Shown: positions 1 to 5,039 of the stretch, in pieces
How the letters are laid out: the number at the start of each line of letters is the position of its first letter
How positions within the stretch are numbered: position 1 is the stretch's first letter
Assembly (NCBI GenBank): GCA_018363915.1
Contig: JAGZMY010000031.1
Location: forward strand, 1-5,039
DNA length: 5,039 nt
Direction of reading: 5' to 3'
Origin: Anaerococcus vaginalis
Lineage (GTDB): Bacteria > Bacillota > Clostridia > Tissierellales > Peptoniphilaceae
Program-made: the position numbers and the translations under genes
The notes under the pieces: generated by a model
Database searches by the model: none
Seen by the model: only the letters and a program-made list of their open reading frames with translations
What the model was told of the DNA's origin: nothing

Positions 1-309
1 TTTAGAGGGCGACTAAAAGTGATTAAAGATTTTTCTTATACTATTTCTACAAAACAGATGAGAGTACCTAATTCTGGAATAATAGATATTGGAAATGGTA
101 AATATAGGTATTTAACAGAAAGAGAATGTTTAAGACTCATGGGCTTTGATGACAGTGATATAGACAAATTAGAGGAAGTGCATCCAAGAAGAAAAAACTG
201 TACCTCAAGTAAACTATATAAGCAGGCCGGCAATTCTATTGTGGTTGATATTTTAATGGCTATTATAAAAGAAATTTATAGAATGGAGGTAGGAAATGCA
301 AGTAAATGA
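1..309 (+). CDS. C5-cytosine DNA methyltransferase, C-terminal fragment (5' end outside window)
   Basis: The frame is open from the first base, so this is the tail (102 residues) of a longer gene; a GTG at 19 is not taken as its start. Two C-terminal signatures of bacterial C5-cytosine methyltransferases are visible: RYLTERECLRLMGF (106-147), which follows the target-recognition region, and the motif X segment YKQAGNSIVVDIL (from about 217). The catalytic PC motif and the SAM-binding motif I would lie upstream and cannot be checked. Enzymes of this family transfer a methyl group from S-adenosylmethionine to carbon 5 of cytosine in a specific sequence. No restriction endonuclease is visible beside it, so a solitary, protective (anti-restriction) methylase is plausible. 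It overlaps the next gene by 14 bases, which suggests one operon with translational coupling. Family assignment is firm; sequence specificity cannot be read from this part. Confidence 0.88.
   Translation, partial: FRGRLKVIKDFSYTISTKQMRVPNSGIIDIGNGKYRYLTERECLRLMGFDDSDIDKLEEVHPRRKNCTSSKLYKQAGNSIVVDILMAIIKEIYRMEVGNASK
285..289 (+). promoter_or_regulatory. Shine-Dalgarno site of the giant methylase-helicase gene
   Basis: GGAGG lies six bases before the ATG at 296, inside the last codons of the upstream methyltransferase. This fixes 296 as the start of the giant gene and supports translational coupling between the two. Confidence 0.8.
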
Positions 310-600
310 TTTTAAGAATATACAAGAAGCAATAAAGTATGAAGTGCTAGAAGATGAAAAAGAATATTTAAAACTTTTAAAAGTTATAGGCAATAATCAG
401 AAATATGATTTTTCTAGCCAACTAAGTATATACAACAAAGAACCTGAAGCTAGAGCTTGTGCGACTTTTGATATGTGGAAAAAATATTTTGGTCGAGTTG
501 TTATGAGAGGTCAAAAGGGTATTCCAATTTTAGTTGGAAGTGATGTAAATCAAAGAATTTCATACATTTTTGATATTAGTCAGACCACATCAATGGATAG
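296..600 (+). other. ArdC-like N-terminal domain of the giant protein
   Basis: Residues 36-79 read KYDFSSQLSIYN, then EPEARACATFDMW, then a positively charged turn RVVMRGQKGIPIL. This is the layout of the ArdC-type N-terminal ssDNA-binding domain: an aromatic-rich 'NqlLi' helix, 'A...W', then 'R.V.rG.KGI.l', followed by YIFDISQT. ArdC proteins are plasmid anti-restriction proteins that bind single-stranded DNA. Similarity is by pattern only and is remote. A role in coating or recognising incoming single-stranded DNA is inference. Confidence 0.6.
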
Positions 601-3600
601 GAATATTAATGAGGTTAGCTTATGGCAGTTTGACCACGAAAACCATAACGAGGCTTTAAAAGAAATAATAAATGCTTCTTCATTTGAAGCTAGTGATTCA
701 CTTAATGAAAACATATTTTCTTTGAGCCGAATTTATGGAGAGGAATATATTAACTTGGTTCTTGCTGATTTGAGAATAGATATAGAGGATAGACTTAGTT
801 TTGAAAAGTTTATGAGAGACTCAATATCCTATGCTGTAGCTAATAGGTTTAATACAGTCTATCCTATGGATATAGAAAATTTAAAAAATAATTTTTCGAG
901 GATTAATACAATTTCTTTAGAACAGATAGGTCTTGTAATATCAAGGGTTAGTGAAGATATTATAGATAAAACAATAGAAAAATCTAAGGAAATGGATCGA
1001 GCTAGGCTGCTGACAGAAAGGGCCGTTGCCGACTATAATAGAGATATAGAAAATATAAATGAAGATAAAGGAGGTCAAGATGATTTATATAGACGAGATG
1101 ATAGGTCAAGAAGTAGAGATGGACGAGTTTTCACAGATGGAAGCGACAGAGGAAATAGCAATGAAGATCGAAGAGAAGACCTTGGACATGATGGAGAAGG
1201 ATCTGGAATTTATGGAGAGATTTCCGAATCCGACTTACGCAGTTCTAAGACTGTCTTACCTAGTAGGGAGCGAGGACATGGAGGATTGGAAGAAACTTCA
1301 GGAGATGTACGAGGAGAAAACACTTTTGAACCATCTGAAGGAAATTCAGAATCAGGCAGTGGACTTTATCAAGAGAGAGAAAGTCAAGATGATGAAAGCA
1401 CAAGGATTGACAGAGAAGATGATGAGAGAGAATCCAGAAGAATACCAAGGACAGATGAACAACTTGATGGCAACAGTGAAGAGAATGGCAATCAAGGAAT
1501 ACGTGGAAGCTTAGAAAATGAAATAAGCCAAGAAAAGGAAGCTGATGAAGCTTCTTTTTTTGATGACAAAAACACTGAAAATAGAAAAGATTATTGGATT
1601 GTAGAATTTAATGAAAACCACGAATTAGTTCCCGATTATAGTGGGCAGATAGTAACCAAAGAATTAATCAATGTCCTAAGACAAAAAGATATAGATGTTA
1701 AAGACCATAATCAAACTCTTGGAGAAAATGAATTTGGAGAAATGACAGATGATTATATCGGATATTTCAAATTCTATTTTGACCACTATGTTGAAGGAGA
1801 AGTTGTCGAACACTATAGGATTGACCTTGGTGATGGTGAAGAAGTAAATGAGCGTGAATTTTCATATTTAGAAGAACAAGTTGCACTAAGTGAGGAAAAA
1901 GCTTCACAAGAAGAAATTAAGGAAAAGATAGAACCTAAATTTAAGATAGGCGATCAGGTTAGATATAAAGATAAGGACTTTACCATTACAGATTTTGATG
2001 AACTAAGTGGAGAACTTAAAACTGTAACCATCAGAGATAATATGGAGTATATGGGAGGTATGATTAGGGGTTCGGAAGTAATTCCATATAGAAATGATTC
2101 ATACCTTGAAGAAATCTTTGAAAATTTAAGTCAAACATCAGAAAAACTAGCAGTAAAAGTTGGAAAAGAATTTATTTTAGAAGATGAGAATGCTTTTCGT
2201 GGAATTAACTTGATTGAAACAGGAACTAAGGTAGAAGTTAATGGGGAAGAATATCCTTTATATAAGGGTGAAACATTTGAAGAAAGTAGAAAGATTGATG
2301 ACCTTTTAGATAGTGGAAATTATGAGATATACAAATTATTTGAGCATGAAAAACAAATTGAAAGACAAGTAGAGCAAGAAAGCTTTATAGATAACCACAA
2401 TCTTGAAATTGACCAAATGATGGATAGATACAATGTTCCAAGAGAAGCAGCCGAAAACTTATTGAGGGGTAAAGAAGATTTAAAGAATCTAGGCTATGAA
2501 CCTAATAAGGAAAGGCTAAGTTTTGCTAGAAATTATGACTTGAAAAATCATATCTACTCAGAATACCTTACACCATCAGAAAGACTAGATAAAAATATCA
2601 AAGCTATTAAAATGCTAAAAAGACTTGAAAATGAAAATAGGAGTCCAAGAGAGTATGAACAAGCATATCTGGCTGATTATCTGGGTTGGGGAGGTCTTTC
2701 CGATGTCTTCGATGAAGAAAAAGGAGGACAATGGCTAGAAGCAAGAAATATTTTAAAAGAAAATCTAACAAATGAAGAGTATTTGAATGCTAAAGAGTCT
2801 ACTTTAACATCGTTTTATACACCTAGAGAGGTAATGGACGGAATATATAAGACTTTAACAGATATGGGTTTTAAGATTGGGAATATCCTTGAGCCATCTG
2901 CAGGGGTCGGTAATTTTATTGGTAATATTCCAAATGAAATGAAAGCGTCTAAAATCTATGGAGTAGAAAAAGATAGTCTAAGCGGAAGAATAGCAAGAGA
3001 GCTTTATCCTGAAGCCAATATTCAAATTAAAGGCTTTGAAGAAACAAACTTCTCAAATAACTTTTTTGACTTGGTAATAGGAAATGTTCCCTTTGGAGAT
3101 TTTAAAGTTAACGATCGTGAATATAACAGAAATAATTTTCTGATTCACGATTATTTTTTTGCAAAGTCAATAGATAAGGTTAGGAATGGAGGAATTATTG
3201 CCTTCATAACTTCATCTGGAACTATGGATAAAAAAGATGAATCTGTTAGAAAATATATTAATGCAAGATGTGAGTTTTTAGGAGCTATGAGGCTACCTAA
3301 TACAACATTTAAAGGACTTGCTGGTACAGAAGTTACTTCAGATATTATTTTCTTAAAAAAGAGAGATTCAGTTATAGAAAGAGATGATGATTGGATTCAT
3401 CTAGCAACTGATAATAAGGGTTTGACTTACAACAAATATTTTGTAGATAATTCTCAAATGGTATTAGGGGATATGAAAGAAGTATCTGGTAGATTTGGAA
3501 ATACTATCACTTGTGATGAAAGAGAAGACGAAAATCTAAAAGGTTTAATGGATCTTGCAAGTAAGGAAATATCTTCAAACTCAAAATATGAAGAGGTCGA

Positions 3601-5039
3601 GCTATTGGAAGATGAAGAATTAAGTCTTCCAGCAACAGATGATGTTAAAAACTTTTCTTACACTATTATTGACGAAGAAGTCTACCTAAGAGAAAACTCA
3701 GTATTAATTAAGCAGAATATATCAGATAAAAATAAAGAAAAGATAAAAGATTATCTTGATGTAATGAATGCTTTGAAAGATGTAATAGAAAAACAAAAGG
3801 ACGATTATTCAGATGCGGAAATAAAAGAATCACAAGCAAAGTTAAATGAAGTCTATGATAACTTTTCAAAGAAACATGGCTTTATTAACTCCTTATCAAA
3901 CACTAGAGCCTTAAAGGAAGACTCAAACTTTCCTTTGGTTTCATCAATAGAAATACTTGATGATGAGGATAATTTTAAAGCTAAGAGTGATATATTCTCA
4001 AAAAGAACGATAACAAAGGCAAAAGTAGTAGACCATGTAGACACTTCCCTTGAAGCCTTAGTCTTATCTGTTTCACAAAAAGGATATGTAGACTTTGAAT
4101 ATATGGAATCTATCACAAGTAAAGATAGGAACACCTTAATTGGTGAGCTTGAGGGTGAGATATTTTTAGATATTAAGGATACAGACCTAATAAATAACAG
4201 AATGCCCTTTGAGAACTTTGACAATGACGATCCATTTCATTTTTCATATGTATCGGCTGATGAGTATCTAAGTGGCAATATTAGAGAAAAAATTGGTTAC
4301 CTCAATTCATATATCGGAGAAATTGAAAATGTAATAGATTTAGCACCTTCTGAAAAGAAAGACACATTATTAAACGAGTTAGGCAAACTCAAATATCAAA
4401 GAGAAAAATTACAAGAAGTTATGCCTGAAGAACTCACTGCTTCTGATATAAATGTAAGGTTAGGAGCAACTTGGATACCTCAAAAAGATATAGAAGACTT
4501 TACTTTTAATCTTTTAAAAACACCTGGCTATGATAGGTGGAATATAAATGTTAGGTTCTCACCACATACAAGTGCATGGAATATTGAAGGTAAAAGTGTT
4601 GACTCAACTAATGACCTTGCTAACATGACTTATGGTACAAGTAGGGTGAATGCCTATAAGCTAATTGAAAATGCTCTTAATCTAAAAGATACGAAGGTAT
4701 TTGACCAAGTAATAAACGATGATGGTTCGAAGACTTCTGTATTAAATAAAAAAGAAACTATGCTTGCAAGTCAAAAGCAAGAATTGATCAAAGAAGAATT
4801 TAAGAATTGGATATTTGAAGATCCTGATAGAAGATATAGGTTAGAAAAGATTTATAATGAAAAATTCAATTCAATTAGAAATAGAGAATTTGATGGTTCT
4901 AACTTAACTTTTGATGGAATGAATACTGAAATCAGACTTCGAGAACATCAGAAAAACGCCATAGCAAGGACTCTTTATGGTGGAAATACACTACTTGCCC
5001 ATGTAGTAGGAGCAGGAAAAACTTTTGAAATGGTAGCTT
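296..5039 (+). CDS. Giant polyvalent N6-DNA methylase / SNF2-like helicase of a conjugative element (3' end outside window)
   Basis: This frame has no stop from ATG 296 to the window end (1581 full codons), so only the N-terminal part is seen. Order of parts: an ArdC-like domain (about residues 1-100, with YDFSSQLSIYN, an alanine/cysteine-rich stretch and RGQKGIPIL); a helical segment to about 258; a charged disordered linker (about 259-415); a small domain starting DYWIVEF (432-530); a short beta-type segment KFKIGDQVRY (548-557); the family block GWGGL (797-801); an adenine-type methylase (FYTP 840, EPSAGVGNF 866-874, NVPFGD 930-935); the conserved spacer with FSKRTI (1234), DEYLSGN (1322) and RLGATWIP (1388); then helicase Walker A GAGKT (1572-1576). 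Such proteins are typically well over 2000 residues and occur in Bacillota integrative conjugative elements, where methylation and DNA remodelling probably aid establishment after transfer. Function is inferred from the family. A second gene overlaps its linker. Confidence 0.9.
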   Translation, partial: MQVNDFKNIQEAIKYEVLEDEKEYLKLLKVIGNNQKYDFSSQLSIYNKEPEARACATFDMWKKYFGRVVMRGQKGIPILVGSDVNQRISYIFDISQTTSMDRNINEVSLWQFDHENHNEALKEIINASSFEASDSLNENIFSLSRIYGEEYINLVLADLRIDIEDRLSFEKFMRDSISYAVANRFNTVYPMDIENLKNNFSRINTISLEQIGLVISRVSEDIIDKTIEKSKEMDRARLLTERAVADYNRDIENINEDKGGQDDLYRRDDRSRSRDGRVFTDGSDRGNSNEDRREDLGHDGEGSGIYGEISESDLRSSKTVLPSRERGHGGLEETSGDVRGENTFEPSEGNSESGSGLYQERESQDDESTRIDREDDERESRRIPRTDEQLDGNSEENGNQGIRGSLENEISQEKEADEASFFDDKNTENRKDYWIVEFNENHELVPDYSGQIVTKELINVLRQKDIDVKDHNQTLGENEFGEMTDDYIGYFKFYFDHYVEGEVVEHYRIDLGDGEEVNEREFSYLEEQVALSEEKASQEEIKEKIEPKFKIGDQVRYKDKDFTITDFDELSGELKTVTIRDNMEYMGGMIRGSEVIPYRNDSYLEEIFENLSQTSEKLAVKVGKEFILEDENAFRGINLIETGTKVEVNGEEYPLYKGETFEESRKIDDLLDSGNYEIYKLFEHEKQIERQVEQESFIDNHNLEIDQMMDRYNVPREAAENLLRGKEDLKNLGYEPNKERLSFARNYDLKNHIYSEYLTPSERLDKNIKAIKMLKRLENENRSPREYEQAYLADYLGWGGLSDVFDEEKGGQWLEARNILKENLTNEEYLNAKESTLTSFYTPREVMDGIYKTLTDMGFKIGNILEPSAGVGNFIGNIPNEMKASKIYGVEKDSLSGRIARELYPEANIQIKGFEETNFSNNFFDLVIGNVPFGDFKVNDREYNRNNFLIHDYFFAKSIDKVRNGGIIAFITSSGTMDKKDESVRKYINARCEFLGAMRLPNTTFKGLAGTEVTSDIIFLKKRDSVIERDDDWIHLATDNKGLTYNKYFVDNSQMVLGDMKEVSGRFGNTITCDEREDENLKGLMDLASKEISSNSKYEEVELLEDEELSLPATDDVKNFSYTIIDEEVYLRENSVLIKQNISDKNKEKIKDYLDVMNALKDVIEKQKDDYSDAEIKESQAKLNEVYDNFSKKHGFINSLSNTRALKEDSNFPLVSSIEILDDEDNFKAKSDIFSKRTITKAKVVDHVDTSLEALVLSVSQKGYVDFEYMESITSKDRNTLIGELEGEIFLDIKDTDLINNRMPFENFDNDDPFHFSYVSADEYLSGNIREKIGYLNSYIGEIENVIDLAPSEKKDTLLNELGKLKYQREKLQEVMPEELTASDINVRLGATWIPQKDIEDFTFNLLKTPGYDRWNINVRFSPHTSAWNIEGKSVDSTNDLANMTYGTSRVNAYKLIENALNLKDTKVFDQVINDDGSKTSVLNKKETMLASQKQELIKEEFKNWIFEDPDRRYRLEKIYNEKFNSIRNREFDGSNLTFDGMNTEIRLREHQKNAIARTLYGGNTLLAHVVGAGKTFEMVA
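1010..1039 (+). promoter_or_regulatory. Putative internal sigma-A promoter driving the nested gene
   Basis: CTGACA (1010-1015, five of six bases of TTGACA) and a perfect TATAAT (1034-1039) are separated by 18 bases. A start of transcription near 1046 would give a leader of about 33 bases, holding the strong ribosome binding site at 1067-1075 and then the ATG at 1080. The same bases encode LLTERAVADYN of the giant protein, so the match could be a by-product of amino-acid constraint. There is no extended -10 TG. Confidence 0.45.
1067..1075 (+). promoter_or_regulatory. Strong Shine-Dalgarno site inside the giant gene, ahead of the nested frame
   Basis: AAAGGAGGT is followed by four bases and ATG at 1080, close to ideal spacing (GGAGG to ATG is five bases). 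It selects ATG 1080 over the earlier in-frame ATG 1059, which lies upstream of the site and has no such signal. Caution: in the host frame these bases encode Lys-Gly-Gly, and the same codons make a similar but apparently meaningless site at 2721-2728. Confidence 0.55.
1070..1540 (+). other. Low-complexity charged linker of the giant protein (region of double coding)
   Basis: In the giant gene's frame, residues about 259-415 are almost only R, D, E, G, S, N and Q, with scarcely any hydrophobic clusters, so this is probably an unstructured tether between the N-terminal domain and the rest. A hand count gives about 42% GC for 1081-1500, against about 29% over four sampled 60-base lines elsewhere (from 541, 2401, 3841 and 4801). 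The shift coincides with the nested frame, as expected if the nested frame sets the bases and the host frame tolerates what results. The residues RTDEQ (385-389) sit exactly over the nested frame's QMNN. Confidence 0.75.
1080..1514 (+). CDS. Nested overlapping gene, TnpV-like transposon-encoded protein
   Basis: A 144-residue frame lies wholly inside the giant gene, in the +1 frame. The N-terminal half (MIYIDEM..., acidic and Met-rich) is not recognised. The C-terminal half matches the pattern I know for TnpV-family proteins: HLKEIQNQA (85-93), MMKAQGLTE (104-112), then NPEEYQGQMNN (118-128) and an Ala/Ile-rich tail. TnpV is a small protein named from Tn4451-type elements and common in Bacillota mobile elements; its function is not established, and I propose none. 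The usual TnpV 'GKYGRMR..YL' section is degraded or absent here. Expression signals are present: a promoter-like pair at 1010-1039, AAAGGAGGT before ATG 1080, and a hairpin with T-run after the stop. Codon use differs from the neighbours (mostly AAG for Lys, many GAG). Caution: 17 Met in 144 residues is what an Asp-rich host frame (GAT G..) yields by chance in +1, so the frame could be partly an artefact. Confidence 0.55.
   Translation: MIYIDEMIGQEVEMDEFSQMEATEEIAMKIEEKTLDMMEKDLEFMERFPNPTYAVLRLSYLVGSEDMEDWKKLQEMYEEKTLLNHLKEIQNQAVDFIKREKVKMMKAQGLTEKMMRENPEEYQGQMNNLMATVKRMAIKEYVEA
1531..1561 (+). terminator. Terminator-like hairpin after the nested gene
   Basis: Bases 1531-1542 (A-rich, ending GGAAGC) can pair with 1550-1561 (GCTTC then seven T) around a seven-base loop. 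All twelve positions pair, two of them as G-U. It begins 17 bases after the nested stop at 1514, which suits an intrinsic terminator. The GC core is short and weak, much of the stem is A-U using the T-run itself, and it lies inside the giant gene's coding sequence, where full termination would block that gene. Partial termination or chance are both possible. Confidence 0.25.
2600..3360 (+). other. N6-adenine-type DNA methylase domain of the giant protein
   Basis: The domain follows a helical lead-in (SERLDKNIKAI and the family block LGWGGL at residues 796-801). FYTP (840-843) precedes motif I, EPSAGVGNF (866-874), which binds S-adenosylmethionine. The catalytic motif IV reads NVPF (930-933) in place of the canonical (N/D)PPY/F, followed by GD. 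Next come HDYFFAKS (951-), NGGIIAFITSSGT and MRLPN (998-), as in type I/Eco57I-like amino-methyltransferases. Modification of adenine is the expected activity. The Pro-to-Val change in motif IV is, as I recall, usual for this mobile-element family, so inactivity should not be assumed. Confidence 0.8.
4925..5039 (+). other. Start of SNF2/DEAD-like helicase domain (cut by window end)
   Basis: IRLREHQKNAIAR (residues 1546-1558) is the Q-motif-like lead of superfamily 2 helicases. TLLAHVVGAGKTFEM (1565-1579) carries Walker A (GAGKT, Lys1575) for ATP binding. The DEAD/DEAH box and the second RecA-like lobe must lie downstream, so activity cannot be judged here. Confidence 0.82.

Noticed and set aside
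36..233. 65-codon open frame on the - strand
   Set aside because: It is antisense to the conserved C-terminal motifs of the cytosine methyltransferase and shows no independent support.
19..309. GTG at 19 as the start of a small stand-alone protein
   Set aside because: The frame is open to the window edge and the product is plainly the tail of a C5 methyltransferase, so this is a truncated view of a longer gene.
1059..1079. Earlier in-frame ATG at 1059 as the nested gene's start
   Set aside because: It lies upstream of the AAAGGAGGT site and has no ribosome binding site of its own; ATG 1080 is correctly spaced.
1260..1448. 62-codon open frame on the - strand
   Set aside because: Its Leu/His/Phe-rich composition is the antisense of the purine-rich linker, and it has no start signal I could find.
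2721..2775. AGGAGG followed by ATG at 2731, resembling a second internal gene start
   Set aside because: The frame stops after 14 codons and shows no protein character. The site comes from Lys-Gly-Gly codons of the host gene. It is a useful warning that the similar site at 1067 is not proof by itself.
3853..4224. 123-codon open frame on the - strand
   Set aside because: It lies opposite the conserved spacer of the giant protein (FSKRTI region), has Ser/Leu/Phe-rich antisense composition, and has no recognisable motif. It is a shadow frame.
1..5039. CRISPR arrays, tRNA or rRNA genes, insertion-sequence ends, attachment sites
   Set aside because: I saw no regularly spaced repeats, no RNA gene signatures and no paired terminal inverted repeats. 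Virtually all of the window is coding.

Overview
The window is AT-rich, entirely gene-packed, and prefers AGA, ATA and AAA codons with canonical GGAGG ribosome binding sites. This points to a low-GC member of the Bacillota (Firmicutes). The gene content fits the conjugation or stabilisation module of an integrative conjugative element of the broad Tn1549-like class. That placement rests on family recognition, because no integrase, relaxase or type IV secretion gene lies in the window.

Layout, all on the + strand. (1) Positions 1-309 hold the C-terminal end of a C5-cytosine DNA methyltransferase whose start lies upstream. (2) One giant reading frame begins at 296, overlaps the methyltransferase by 14 bases, and runs without a stop to the last base (1581 complete codons plus one base). 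It encodes a polyvalent mobile-element protein. An ArdC-like N-terminal domain is followed by a charged low-complexity linker, two small accessory domains, an adenine-type N6 DNA methylase domain, a long conserved spacer, and the first motifs (through Walker A) of an SNF2/DEAD-like helicase. The rest of the helicase is beyond the window. There is no intergenic space of any size.

The most interesting part is the linker of the giant gene, about 1010-1561. Nested there in the +1 frame is a second open frame of 144 codons (1080-1514). Its C-terminal half resembles the TnpV family of transposon-encoded proteins. It carries its own apparent signals: a promoter-like pair (CTGACA, 18-base spacer, TATAAT) at 1010-1039, a strong Shine-Dalgarno AAAGGAGGT at 1067-1075, and a terminator-like hairpin with a T-run at 1531-1561. 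The host frame here is low-complexity R/D/E/G/S-rich protein, and local GC is raised. I read this as a self-contained expression cassette overprinted inside the giant methylase-helicase gene. This is an inference from sequence alone.

Functionally, the two methylases and the ArdC-like domain would protect element DNA against host restriction, and the helicase would act on that DNA during maintenance or transfer. The role of the nested TnpV-like protein is unknown.
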